Positions 1-10,961 of a stretch of DNA of 64,000 bases are shown here, piece by piece. Each line of letters begins with the position of its first letter. The first letter of the stretch is position 1. The position numbers and the translations under genes are program-made. The notes below the pieces were generated by a model that worked only from the letters and a program-made list of their open reading frames with translations, was not told the DNA's origin and did no database searches. Source of the stretch: Trichopria drosophilae (lineage: Eukaryota > Arthropoda > Insecta > Hymenoptera > Diapriidae); the NCBI GenBank assembly GCA_030407085.1, contig CM059582.1, positions 137,757,001 through 137,821,000 on the forward strand, given 5' to 3'.

Positions 1-1776
1 TGAGATGCAGAAGAGCAGAGGACTCAGAGAATCTCCTTGATAGACACCTCTTTGGAATTGAACCAGTCTAGACATGGTTCGACGCTTGTCCGATGTCATG
101 ACAAAGCGTGTTTTCCAAAGAGGCATCAGGTCTTCTACAATTCTCCCTATGTTTGGGTGGACATGGAGGCGTTTGAGCAACAAGCTTAAAAGCTCGTGCG
201 ATGTTGAGTCATACGCCTTCATGTAATCCAGCCAGGCTATCGACAGGTTACGCTTGTACTGGACTGCGTCCTGACAAACACATCTGTCGATAAGAAAGTT
301 GTCCTTGCAGCCGGATACACCCATTTTGCAGCCTCGTTGTTCTACTATCCGTTGCCACACCGGTTTCACGGATTTCTCAATACGTTCGTTCAAGATGTTA
401 GTGAACAATTTGTATAACGTATTGAGACACGTGATCGGTCTATGGTTTTTCGGATCGGACAAGTCTCCCGATTTTGGGATCAGTGTCGTTCGGTCCTCCA
501 CCAGCCAGTGCGGAATGGGTTTGTCTCCATATATATAAGAGGTGAATATTCGGGCTAGGTGTTGATGGACAGAAGTGAACTTCTTCCACCAATAGTTGTT
601 AATTCCATCCCAGCCCGGCGAGGAGAAATTCCTCGCTCCTCTGATGGCATTTTTCACCTCTAAAGCACTGACGGACGGGCAATCTTCACTTTGTTGTGTG
701 ACTTCGTCGCACAACTCGGTGAAGATTTCAATACCTGGAGTGTCTGCATTAAGCCTAGATGTTCTCTCGTAGATGCTCCCCCAGAATTTCTCAACTGCGG
801 CCATCGACGGAAACTCGCTTGAGGCTGCGATACGATGTTTGAAGAGGTTGGAAGGATTCGTCCAAAATATTGCATTTTGTCGAATTCCATCCTCCCGTCT
901 TTGCAGCCTCTTTTTGGCATCCGCCAAAGCCCGAATTTTATCCGCCAAACGTTGCTTGATGTTGAGCAACTTCAGCTTGTTCAGTGTGTGATAGTACGTC
1001 CGCAGTTGTTGTGCGAACTTCTTGACTTTTGCCGTAAATGAACGGCCAGATGTTAAATAGTCGATCACACACTGAACTCGGGAAGCGAGCTTCCGTGTCA
1101 GTCGAATCTTGCCGTTCAATTGAGACATGCGTTTTGTAATCTGCCGACTCCCCGATATCTGTGTCAGATTTCGCGGAGTCACCAGATCACTTGCAGCCTC
1201 GTAAACGGCACAATTGACTTGCCACAGGTCGCAGTCATCTGGAAGAGCATCCAGAAGTAGGCTATTTGCTCTGTCTAATTCTCGTTGTTTAGGCAAAATT
1301 TTTGTTGTCAAATTTTGCCTAAACACGAGTGTCGTGCTTTCGTAATGTGGAGCATCTCTCCCAGCACCGCGTACGGGCTCAGTTGTTATTGCCCGCACAT
1401 CCGGTACCGGTTGACAGCTGGGAACAACGAAACCCGTCCGCCTCAGATAGGCCACATAATCTCTCAGTTGTTGTTGAGAAAAGCGATCTGCCAGTTCGGG
1501 ATGCATTACTGCAAACCGACTATGCATTCGCGCCATGTAGCCTCTCTGTTGCGGACAGCTCTCCTCGTAGCAGCGCATTAGATCTTGCCTGAGATCCTCC
1601 GTCCACTGTAATCGTCCGTGGGCATTCGTTTGTCGTTGTCCCGGGACACCTGTTTCGGCTCCTCCACCTCGGGACTGGGCTGCATCCGAAGCAGCCCGAT
1701 GGTCAGGAGCCCTGCTCGTTATTCTATTTGTAACCGCATGTGCAGGGAGTAGGGTGGTTGGCCCTACCCGCCGTTG
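1..1776 (-). CDS. R4/R2-superclade LINE polyprotein, partial (N-terminal region and RT)
   Basis: Reading the minus strand from an in-frame TAA at 1777-1779, the frame stays open for 592 codons to the window edge. There is no ATG near the upstream end; the first in-frame Met is well inside. In order: a Myb-like segment containing WTEDLRQDLMRCY (about 1600-1500), a basic linker, a pre-RT region with SPGWDGINNYWW, then RT with the motif-A segment DYMKAYDSTSH and the motif-B segment GVYQGDSLSPLLF. The catalytic YADD and the restriction-like endonuclease would lie beyond position 1. These proteins nick the target and reverse-transcribe their own RNA. The absence of stops suggests a young, possibly intact copy. 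A non-AUG or IRES-type start is known in R2 relatives and is inferred here. Confidence 0.72.
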
Positions 1777-1977
1777 TTATGCCTCTCTCGTTTGTCTCTT
1801 ACCTCGCCATCCACTGGCGTTGGTTACCCAATCTCTGGCAAGGTTGCTAAGAGTCCAGGGCCCACCGGCTTTAATAAGCACACGTGGAGGTGAGAGTAGG
1901 CCATTTGGGAAGATAGGCTAAGATGCAGCTTTTTGCATAGCCGCATTGTGTTACGCGTCATTCCCTTTGGGCCCCCC
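1..1977 (-). mobile_element. R4/Dong-like non-LTR retrotransposon, 3' part outside window
   Basis: Minus-strand site-specific-type LINE running off the left edge. Its 5' end is a short G/C-rich leader (about 1777-1977) that stops exactly where a TTA microsatellite begins at 1978. The body is one long open frame with an R2/R4-style N-terminal region and a reverse transcriptase cut before its YxDD motif. Dong/R4 relatives are associated with TAA-rich targets, which fits the junction. R2-clade membership is the alternative; the missing C-terminal half would decide. Confidence 0.75.
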
Positions 1978-2017
1978 TTATTATTATTATTATTATTATT
2001 ATTATAATTATTATTAT
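1978..2017. repeat. (TTA)n microsatellite at LINE 5' junction
   Basis: About 13 TTA units with one imperfection. On the element's strand this reads (TAA)n directly upstream of its 5' end, so it is likely the pre-insertion target. Confidence 0.9.
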
Positions 2018-2254
2018 GAACATAATTTATTATCTCGAGTTTTCAAGTAAATTGTTATTACCAGTGATAGTCGATCATTTTAATTTTTTTTATGAAGGCT
2101 TCGTGAGATTGCGAGAACAAATAGGATCCGGAGTGCCAGACGAGGTCATTTTGACATTTCACATTAAGTTTTGAAAATGGGCGTAGTACACATCGCAGAA
2201 AAGTGTTAGAGCTGTTTGTGGAAATTAACACCTTCGCATTTCATTAATCGGTTT

Positions 2255-2417
2255 GGGGCAATCCATAAACTACGTAGACGTTTTTTTGGCATTGTTGACC
2301 CCCCCCCCCCCCCTCCGTCCACAGTTTTATGATTTTTATACATATACTTTATATAGACCGTAGTTCTTGGCCGACCTCCCCCCCCCTACAATGGTAACGT
2401 AGTTTATGGATAGCCCC
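2255..2417. mobile_element. 163-bp MITE with GGGGC...ATCCATAAACTACGT inverted ends
   Basis: The left end GGGGCAATCCATAAACTACG and the reverse complement of the right end GGGGCTATCCATAAACTACG match at 19 of 20 bases. TTT flanks both sides as a possible 3-bp duplication. The interior carries poly-C tracts. It is non-coding. The superfamily is not certain. Confidence 0.75.
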
Positions 2418-2517
2418 TTTCCTATTTATGAACTGCGGGTAGCACATTGAATGAAAATATTAGACTAATCAATATAATTAATAAGAGTATCCTTCAGTAC
2501 AAATATTTCGTTTACAG

Positions 2518-2587
2518 GATGCCGTTCATGCTTACAGTGGCGGTTTGGATAATTCTTTGAAGATGTATGATATCAATACCAATTCAG
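2518..2587 (+). CDS. Bub3: internal exon of Bub3 (mitotic checkpoint WD40 protein)
   Basis: A 70-bp exon with a good acceptor (pyrimidine-rich, TTTACAG before 2518) and a strong donor (CAG/GTACGTG after 2587). It enters in phase 0 and leaves one base over. It translates to a WD40 blade segment containing AYSGGLDNSLKMYDIN, which matches the position in Bub3 where the 'SGGLD..LKM.D.N' segment sits. Bub3 binds Bub1/BubR1 and Mad2 pathway components at unattached kinetochores. No flanking Bub3 exon was found anywhere in the window, so either the introns are very large and transposon-filled or this is an orphan duplicated exon. Identification rests on one exon of 23 residues. Confidence 0.7.
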
Positions 2588-2897
2588 GTACGTGCCATTT
2601 TTAGCAACAAATGATTACTATATAAAATATGAAATTATCACTGTTACGCTGTTTTGTGTACGTTACATAGATTTAAATGTATCACTTTCGGCGTTTACTC
2701 CTCGTTCTTTATCTTTACACAATAACAGCATTTTGTGCGCTCTATCGCTAGACTGCTCATATAAACTTTTGGATTTCTCATGGAAACTCATGGAAACATA
2801 TCAATTTTTAAACGAACTCCCATAATATTCACATAAGGGCCCAAATTTATACTAAGAATGTACTAGGACGTTCTGATGCAAAATGGATGTCGTATGT

Positions 2898-3055
2898 GGG
2901 ACATTCCTTTACAAATCGAACACTCCATATTGGGTACCATTTTTAATTTGCTTCTAAATTTTTTTATGCGTTCCTTATACACAAAAAGTTGACATGTGTT
3001 TCTGGATTTTTTTAAATCAATATTTTCGAAAATATGGCGGTTTGAAATTTGTAAT
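2898..3055 (+). repeat. left arm of a dispersed inverted repeat
   Basis: About 158 bp containing TTTCGAAAATATGGCGG. It is the diverged reverse complement of 4620-4783. The two arms bracket about 1.56 kb that holds a BEL integrase remnant. They are either two independent copies of one repeat or the ends of one composite. Confidence 0.7.
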
Positions 3056-3787
3056 ACTCGCCAATTCTGCACTTTTTTTAATTGCCATAACTCCGATTCT
3101 ATTTATCCGATTGATTTCAGCCGGGGCTCATTTTAAAGTTAATGAAATTGTCTTTATTCCCATATGCATAGTTTTTAAAATTGTTTATAAAAAGCGATTG
3201 TTATAAACACTTGAATATTAGAAAGTCCATTTACTGCTCGAGGCCGACAGTATATGAATTTTGTTATTGCACCATTGAATTCCTCGGAAAATTTCCTACA
3301 AGAAACATATTTTTCCAGAGTGGCGATTTCAGATGTTCTATGTCAAATGAATTAATTTCCTACGGCAGATTGCGCTCCGTAACGCGTGATGGTATGGCGA
3401 GGCGAGAGAAGACGCGTAACGAGTTGCGCAGTGCGTGCGTTCTCCTAGTAATGCCTACAATACAACCGTAGTTATGGCAATTCAAAAAAGAGCGGAATCG
3501 GCGTGTATTACTGTCGCGTTATGCGCGAAGTTTCATTGGATGACCTTCGGTGACCGTCCTTTCTCGTTCGTCGCGATCTTGGATTTCGGTGATGAGTCCG
3601 CACGGACCAGAGAGAGTCGATTCGAGACAACGGTCCACGGATTTGGTAATTTCCGTTCCTTTTCGATCCCTACCTCACGCGTCTCACCCCAACTTTCGCT
3701 GCGATGCGCCGCAGCTATTACTCTTGTTCCAATCACGTCTCATTTACAGTGTTCACTGTAATGCTCAAACTTTTGCGTTCCGTCATC
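3056..3787. other. unassigned interval between inverted-repeat arm and BEL remnant
   Basis: Several short overlapping reading frames on both strands, none with recognisable domains. I see no RNA gene or clear transposon ends. It may be a decayed non-coding part of the adjacent BEL element. Confidence 0.5.
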
Positions 3788-4471
3788 TTCCATTTCGTCA
3801 CATGCACACGACTTAAGGCCGATACTAATACCCAGTTAACAGTTCATTTGCCAGCACCTCAAGTGATCCGTCCTGAAAGACCTTTCTTACACAGTGGGGT
3901 TGACTATGCTGGTCCCATCCAAATTCGGTATAGAAGTAGTCGCGGGGTCAAAACACATCCTGCATACATTTCTCTCTTCGTCTGCTTCACGACGAAAGTG
4001 ATCCGCCTCGAGCTTCTCTCAAATTACACGGCCGATGCATTTGTCGCTGCTTTCAAGCGTTTCATCAGTCGCAGAGGAATTCCCAGCGATCTATATAGCG
4101 ACAGGGGAACCAACAGATAGCCTCGATGACTTTGATGCAATGACCCCCGGACATTTCCTGATCCGAACGTCTATGTCAGAAATCCCTACACCGACTCATC
4201 TCGATCTTTCGACCGTCCGGCTATCTCGATGGCAATTATACAGACAGCTTTTGGAAAGATTTTGAAAACGGTAGGTAAATTAGTTTTAATGCATATGCCA
4301 AATCTTCCACCTACGAAATGGCCTTTCGCTTACGTGATATCCTGCACGCGAGGAGCTGACGGTTTTGTCCGTGTTGTTGGATTGCGAACGGCTACATCCG
4401 AATATGTGCGCCCCATTACTAAAATTATCATGCTTCCAGTACATTGTAATAGTGCGACGTCTAATGATTAA
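3788..4471 (+). pseudogene. BEL/Pao pol remnant: integrase core and C-terminal domain
   Basis: A degenerate plus-strand copy of the end of a BEL/Pao polyprotein. Visible pieces in order: LPAP and DYAGP (start of the integrase core), the transition to HAFV-like helices, LYSDRG around 4090-4110 (where the second catalytic Asp sits), then after a deletion MTPGHFL, SRWQLYRQ, and the C-terminal chromatin/DNA-binding region with KWPFAYV and a final ITKIIMLP. At least two frame changes and missing sequence between the second and third catalytic residues make it non-functional. The same domain order is better preserved on the minus strand at 15537-16420, but this copy is clearly more diverged and is not part of that element. 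Confidence 0.8.
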
Positions 4472-4619
4472 GCTTCGCTCATTATGTCTGTACGCCTTGC
4501 GAGCCTTACCAGGTCACAATGGTGAAATTGTTAAAGGGTCACACATTTCGATTCATTTTTTGCCTTGACCTTGAATCATCTTTCGGGGCATCAGCACTTT
4601 GCCATTAGCACGGCCAACA

Positions 4620-4783
4620 ATTACAAATTTCAAACCGCCATATTTTCGAAAATATTGATTAAAAAAATCAAGAAATACATGTTGACTTTTTTTGTGTAGG
4701 TAACGCATAAACAAATTAGAAGCAAATTCAAAATGTTGACCAATATTTTTACGAAATTCGTTCGATTTGTAAAAGAATGCCCC
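4620..4783 (-). repeat. right arm of a dispersed inverted repeat
   Basis: Reverse-complement partner of 2898-3055, ending 13 bp before the TA of the transposon that starts at 4799. Confidence 0.7.
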
Positions 4784-5613
4784 ATGTTTATTACTATACA
4801 GGGTGGCCGATTTATCTGAAGACATAGAAATATCTCGAGAACTATGCACAGAATCAAAAAAGGTGTGGAATAAAAGTTGTTCGACACGAAGGGGGGCATC
4901 CAGTGATAATACAATTGACCCCCTCCCCCACCTCCTGGGGGTGGGGTGGGGGAAAAACAATAAAACTGAAATAGGAACCTCCATTTTTTATTGTAGATTT
5001 GGATTCTCCGGAAAAAAGTACACTAACTTGACCTAGGAGCTATTACAGTGTGGTTCACAGGTGACGCTGTAGTCGACAAAAAGCGAAAGTAAAAAATCCC
5101 TAAAATTCGATGTCTCCAGAATTCACATCACATCTGATAAATAATAGTAGACGTATTTTATTTTAAAAATACTATTCAATGCCACCACTACGAAATGTTG
5201 TTCTTTGACTTTATATTATTCTTGTAATGTGTTTTCTAGCCGCTACAATGAAAATTATCTGAAAAATAATCATGGATTTGGTTGTGTGTAAAAAATAGTA
5301 TATTATGCTTTAAGGGAGGAAAATTCGCGCGCATTCCTCTCGTGAAGTATACGCTAGTTTTTTCCTGGCCGCATACATTGCTCCGGTGGGACGAAAAGGC
5401 TGCCCTAATGAGAACGAAGTGCGCATGCGCACGGGCACTCAGACGGAATTGACAACTTTCGCCTCGCGTAGCGGATATGGAATACGGTCATTCTAACAAA
5501 GCCGGGAAAAAATACATTTAGCATTACCCAGGAACAATGACGTGGACGTAGTTTTTTTCTGTTCCCTTTGGGGTGCTTGTTTTACGTGTATCCTCTTGCC
5601 TCTCACTGTTCAC

Positions 5614-5853
5614 TTACATGAGTAAGTGTTCGAAATGTTGACCTTCCACTTCAATGCATTTATTTATTCTTTCTTCAAATGACTTTATACAGGATAGTAT
5701 CATATCTGCAGAAATTTCTGCAAAAGCAGTTCTAATGCGTTCCACCATATTTTCACGAGTCGTTGGTACTTGTTCATGAACCTTACCTTTTAGGTAACCC
5801 CGTAGGAAGAAATCCGATGTATAGGATGTTGAATCAGATGACCTCGCTGGCCA
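5614..5853 (-). pseudogene. C-terminal remnant of a mariner-type (DDE) transposase
   Basis: The minus strand reads 79 codons from WPARSSDSTSYTSDFF through LRGYLKGKVHEQVPTTRENM to a natural stop at 5614-5616. The WPARSPDLxxLDFFLWGYLK block, which surrounds the last catalytic acid in insect mariner-like transposases, is recognisable but substituted at the catalytic region. Upstream of it the frame is broken (stop and frame change near 5860). The N-terminal helix-turn-helix and the first two catalytic acids are absent. It sits inside the inverted ends of the 4799-6562 element and is its likely decayed transposase. Confidence 0.7.
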
Positions 5854-6014
5854 ATTAATGGGCCACCTCTACCAATCGACTGACCATTGGAATCACGGTC
5901 TAGTACTTCCCTTGCTACTCTTGAAAAATGTCCTGGGCAACCATTTTACTTTTTTTGATCTGAAACGAATTCTGGTGACATTCTCAATTTGTAACGATAT
6001 TTTACACATTTTCA

Positions 6015-6562
6015 TTTTTATCATCGAACCAAAACGCAAAAACTCGTCGATCAAATTGGTGCACGTTTTTCCGAGGAATATAAATCTACAATAAAAAATG
6101 GGGGGTCCCGATTTAAGTTTTATTGTCCCCCCTCCCCCCTCCCACAGGGGGCGGGGGAGGAGGTTGATTTCATTAACACTGGATGCCCCCCTTCGAGTGG
6201 AACAACTTTCATCCCACACCTTTTTTGATTCTGTGCATAATTCTCGAGATATTTCAATGTCTTCAGATAAATTTGTATTTTTATCGATTACAGCGCCACC
6301 AGTGAACCAAAATGCAATAGCTCCTAGGTCAAATTGGTGTACTTTTTTCCGGAGAATCCAAATCTGCAATAAAAAATGGGGGTTCGTATTTAAGTTTTAT
6401 TGTTTTTTCCCCACCCCACCGCTTGGGTGTGGGGGAGGGGGTCAATTTCATTATCACTGGATGCCCCCCTTCGTGTCGAACGACTTTCATTCTAATCCTT
6501 TTTTTGATTCTGTGCATAGTTCTCGAGATATTTCTATGTCTTCAGATAAATCGGCCACCCTG
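6015..6562 (-). repeat. two 279-bp subterminal tandem units
   Basis: The right subterminal region of the 4799-6562 element is present about twice in tandem. TCTCGAGA-centred blocks at 6242 and 6521 are 279 bp apart, and TCAAATTGG blocks at 6051 and 6329 are 278 bp apart. The copy at 52632 shows the same 279-bp period. Confidence 0.8.
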
Positions 6563-6586
6563 TATATGAATATTACACTATATATA

Positions 6587-6830
6587 CAGGGTGGACCTCG
6601 GCTGGCGGGTCATAGGCATCCCATGTTAAAGAAGTAACTAGATCATCAATCGATTAATCCCGTGGTAATTAGGGTTTGCTACAGGATTTTAATTTCTCAC
6701 AATGCATAACAAAACAGAATTAAGAATTGTAGCAAAGCCGACAAGTTCTAAATACCGCGTGATTAGTCGGCTGATCTAGTTACTTCTTTAACATGGAATA
6801 CCTATGATCCGCCAGCCGAGGTCCACCCTG
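6587..6830. mobile_element. 244-bp MITE with about 60-bp inverted repeats
   Basis: The ends CAGGGTGGACCTCGGCTGGC and their reverse complement continue as a near-perfect inverted repeat through ATGTTAAAGAAGTAACTAGATC. It is flanked by TATA tracts (TA duplication likely). Non-coding. The CAGGGTGG ends suggest mobilisation by the same transposase group as the neighbour at 4799. Confidence 0.85.
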
Positions 6831-6841
6831 TATATATACAC

Positions 6842-7745
6842 AGGGTGTTGTTGCAATAGCGCATGAGAGATATACCTCGAGGAAGATTTTTTTTTTCTAA
6901 AGCCGATGACGCAAAAATTAATTTTGTGGAAGGTATGGTTCCTTTTTAAATTGAATCTTAAAGTTTATTTATTTTAGGGGCATACTCCCCAACAAGACAA
7001 TTGGTGAACATAAAAGTATTTTTCAGTATGTAAAAGGATCTTCTCCTTAAACATTAGATTGCTCAAAAGTGGACACTTACAGTAGATATGTTAATAAACA
7101 TTAACCATTACGTAAAACATTAGCTCACAAATCATAGCATTAAGCACCCCCAGGTTAAAATCATACTAACTTCACAACAAGGGATTAGTATGCCAACAAG
7201 AAAATGAAGCTATCATACCGAAACATGCATTTTTCGATGTGTTATGGAGTAGTGAATGGGAAACGTGTAAGTGAAGGGAAAAAGGGATAGTTAATAAAGA
7301 AGAATAAAAGTGACTACAGCAAAGCCTACAGTATTTAATTTGACGAGCTAATATGCGGTTGCTACAACGATATTCGACGGTCTGAACTGCTTTTTGACCT
7401 AAAAAAAATACTCTGTTTAGATGTCAAGTAGATCTATGTTGCAGTTCAGGAGAGATAGCCCATAGTTGAGAACAATCGAAGAGGGCAGAAATCGTATACC
7501 TGAATCGCTTGGGCCGATCGGGCAGAAGGAGGGAGACAACCGTTTGCGAGGTGAAATTCGTTCATAGGAACCTTTTGAATTGTCTAAGCACCCATACAGT
7601 GACATAGTATGTGCGAATATAGCATGTAACGGTATAGGTATACGAACGAACGTTCTCGAGCAGCTTGAAACAGCTACACTGAAACAGTTACACTGAAAGT
7701 GTAACCTAATCGTTTCACGCGAGCGGTCGAATTTTAGAAACGAAA
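6842..7745. other. unassigned interval, possibly opening with a truncated CAGGGTG element
   Basis: A third CAGGGTG end starts at 6842, only 11 bp after the previous MITE, but no matching inverted end is visible. The remaining 800 bp is AT-rich with no convincing reading frame. Confidence 0.4.
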
Positions 7746-8250
7746 ATGCCTTCGAAAGGTACTCAAACTAATATCTTACGAAATAAAGCCAAGAAAAGAC
7801 ATTTTAAATGAAATCAGTTTACGGACAATAGTGGGAAGAAATTTGCGTCGGGTGAAAATGACGACGATTTACTGAGTGCGAGTGCAAAAAACCTGCATAC
7901 TGTGAGTAGTGACGATATCCTTTCCAAACCGGCATTTGCTTATAAAATTATTGAATTCGTTTTCATTTTTGCTGATCATGCAAGTATATTACAGTATTAA
8001 AAGTGGAAGGAAGCCGTACGTATTGAAGAGTCAGGACAAAGAGGACTGGGATTCAAAATTGTTGTTACGTATCGCTGCGGTCATACACAGATAAATTCAG
8101 GACCTTTCATTCATACTAGCTACGAAATAAATCGGAGAAATGTACTCGTCATGAGACTTTTGGGTATCGGATGCCAGAGTATCAATTCATTCTGTATTCT
8201 CATGGACATGTGTACTGGGATCTCTAATTCCGCATTGAAGGTCATTTGAG
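7746..8250 (+). pseudogene. Mutator-like element (MULE) transposase-domain remnant
   Basis: One reading frame runs from the ATG at 7746, interrupted by stops at about codons 22, 81 and 168. Recognisable blocks are RGLGFKIVV, CGHTQINSGPFIH, YEINRRNVLVMRLLGIG and FCILMDMCTG, which match the start of the arthropod Mutator-like transposase domain: a Cys-containing beta segment, then YEINRR..F.MRLLGIG..G...FC..MD. The frame is maintained without indels, so inactivation is by point mutations. Downstream to about 8640 short in-frame fragments may belong to it, but I cannot assign them. Confidence 0.7.
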
Positions 8251-9172
8251 ACTGGGTCAAAAAGCACACTAGCAAGGTCTAGATCATTTAATCAATGGGG
8301 TCGCGTATTTTGGTAGCCTTTGTCATGAAAATATGAAGCAACCTGAGGACTTCTTGCGAAATACTGTTAAGGAATCTGAAAAACTCATAATAGCGTTCTT
8401 GTACATCGGTCGGCTATGATGTAAACATTAGCAGAGTAGTGCGCGAGTATTTGTAGGCACAACAAAAAAAAGCAAGAAATGCTCTAGGATTTCCGAGAAA
8501 CAGGTCGCACATCCGCCGCACCATCTACCTGCTTGTCAAAGTAATGTGAATTTCCCTACACGTAAGCGATTTGAATGCACTGTGACAAGTCTGACTTGCA
8601 TCTTAGAATGCAAGAAGGTGGAGGCGATAAAGCGGGGAAATGATCCAGAAATCCGTCGGCAAATAAAAATAATTGCTGAAGACGGAGCCATTCTTTGAGC
8701 GCCTCAATTTTCAGTCTAGACTCTTGCGTCGCCAGAATAGAAGGAATACCGGCAATCCAGTTTAAGCCTCAAGATTTCTCCACATTTCGGCCGACTCGCG
8801 GCCGGCCAAACTGTTCACCTGGAGCTAAGCGCACCCGCATAAGTCAATGAGACAAGCCTAATTCTTGGTATCTTAGTCACCTGCATTCTTATCACTCTAA
8901 TTATCCAATTAAGGGTCACCTTGAGTACATTGCCAAAGGTAGGAGTCCAAGCTCAGTCTAGAGAGCTGCCGTAACCCATGCGGTTAACCTATCGTACCGC
9001 AACTGAGAAAACATTTTTACACTACATTTACCATAGCGTGACCTCCATAGCGAGATAGGACCTTTTTATGCAACATAATCGAAATTAACCTTGACCAATC
9101 CTTTGACACCCGCTCTGTCGATAAAACATTGTTGTATAGGCCAAGCAGAAGAAGGAGCCAATCGCGTCTAAA
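8251..9172. other. unassigned interval
   Basis: No open frame of useful length. It probably contains the decayed end of the MULE (plus strand) and the decayed RT of the minus-strand LINE that follows, but I cannot show either. Confidence 0.4.
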
Positions 9173-10228
9173 TTATACCTCGGCGGATAGATTCGCGTGG
9201 GGAATTACTCCAATTTTACATAGTGAGATTGCTACTTCGAAGTCTATAGCGTCTGGCAGCACTCCAAAATTCAGTCGGATTACCAACTCTAAAGAATGTG
9301 TCATGTTCTTCTGCTTAATCAGCGTTAAATACTCTTTCTTTACTTCTAGATATCTGTTGGTCATAGGTGCAGAATATTTCGACTTTCGAAGTCGGGTAAG
9401 TGCGGGGCGGAGTTCACTACGCAATTTAAAACGATCGCTATCAAAGCATCTTTGGACCGAGTTTCGCATAAACTACTACTAAACTACCCACCAGCGATAG
9501 CCATGCCGCGCTCATTTGCCGTGGCTTGAATAGCATTGCAGAACCATGTATATAGTCCAGCGGAAGAAGAGAATTGAGCTTCGGCAGAGTAGGTGATAAA
9601 CCTAAAGTATCATAATAGAGTGAAGCTCAGTCAGAAATCCAGCGTAATTTTTTTAAACAGTGCATACAGGTGGACTATGGAGGATGGGATTAGTTTTAGT
9701 ACCAGGAGAAAGGTTTAACGTCATCGTGACTGTAAGATAGTCAGATGGTTCGTGCATACCGATAAGTCATTTATCAAAAAAGCAAAACTAGATGTTATTA
9801 TTATGAGGTCGACACAGCTGAAACTGATAGGTCCCACGAATGTGTAGAGCGGTGGGTAATCACTATTGGTGCGCCCATTAATACTAGTAAGGTTATTATC
9901 ACTAACAAACTGCAAAAAGGCATAACTGCGATCGTAGATTAAGGCGTTAAAGGAGAAACGAGACCTGGTGGTACTTGAGCTTTCAAACGAGTCTGAATCT
10001 GATGGATCTACGTTACCAACCCTTAAGAATACACTTCATTCGCAACAAGTAGTAGACCACCTGAAGCATGTCCATACTGACTACTTTTCATCGCAGGTAT
10101 GGAAATGATTCTATATCTGTAGTGATTCACGTTTTGCTACAACAGAGAACCATATTGCTGGATAAACCGCCGGAGTTGCACAAATTGGCGATACCACGCA
10201 TGTTCCAAAACAAAACATTAATATTGGT
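9173..10228 (-). pseudogene. LINE remnant: apurinic-type endonuclease and linker
   Basis: Reading the minus strand from 10228 down: INVLFWNMRGI (endonuclease start), a broken middle, then about 10025-9721 with SFNALIYDRSYAFLQF, NGRTNSDYPPLYTF and a block containing SCVDLI. These match the core of the LINE exonuclease-endonuclease-phosphatase fold. The predicted catalytic His end (SDH) is degraded to TNH. From 9469 to 9173 follows a basic linker with RSELRPALTRLRKSKYS, as found between endonuclease and RT in many LINEs. The RT itself is not recognisable below 9173. Frame changes and stops between segments mark it as dead. The clade cannot be fixed. Confidence 0.6.
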
Positions 10229-10961
10229 ATGGCATGGGTGCAGCTTTTCTGGACTAGTCGAATTGAAATTGCCACTTGAGTCCGCTATTCTGACTTCCCG
10301 GTCCTGGGGTTAAGGCACGCGCTCGAGTTTTTTACTTTGCCAATTCTTGAATTTTCATTGAGGCCGGCGCATTTACTAAATTAGCAGAATATCTATGATT
10401 GTGCATTGCAGCAAAATCATTTAATGTATCACTCTACTTGTACAATTTACCGCTGATTGCGTACTTTAATATCCTTGGCGTATTTAAATTTTAAAAGTCA
10501 CGTCTGTGACTAGCGGCGGAATGAGGAACTACAAAGCGAGTATTTTCTTGTGAGGATACCTCAAAGACAGGGTATACACGACGAAACCCGCCAACTTGCA
10601 AGAACTACGAGGACGAATAATCCAGGAAGTACATCTTGTTTCAAGAGATATGAGGCTGGAAGTATTGGGCGAATTCTATTTAAAACTGGGGCAGTGTCAG
10701 GAAGTTGTAGGTGCTCAATTTCAGCACATGAAATAAATTATTTTGAAATACACTTTTTAAACGGCGATCAATACTATAGAAAATAAAACACAAAAAACGA
10801 AAGAAAATTAAAAAACAAAAAACAAAAAAGAAAAAATGTAAAAAAAGTAGCAAAACTCTGCCTATGACGGTCCCAAGTCCGTGTAAAAGAGGAGAGTGCT
10901 TAGACATTTTTAATCGCTACAAATATAGTGTGGTATGTTGGATCCGAATATTGGTTTCTGA
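10229..10961. other. unassigned interval
   Basis: AT-rich sequence with an A-rich tract at 10790-10850. A plus-strand frame at 10550-10786 has no recognisable domain and is not called as a gene. Confidence 0.4.

Larger units (their letters stand above)
4799..6562 (-). mobile_element. 1.76-kb Tc1/mariner-type transposon with CAGGGTGGCC inverted ends, TA-flanked
   Basis: The left end CAGGGTGGCCGATTTATCTG at 4799 and its inverted copy ending at 6562 are each flanked by TA. The subterminal regions (about 280 bp) also match as inverted copies, including a G/C-rich hairpin-like tract. The interior carries a minus-strand transposase remnant at 5614-5853. TA duplication plus a mariner-like transposase end supports the IS630/Tc1/mariner group. 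Related non-coding copies lie at 52632-52994. Confidence 0.75.

Noticed and set aside
2592..2825. 77-codon ORF following the Bub3 exon
   Set aside because: Begins in the intron after a strong donor and shows no WD40 similarity.
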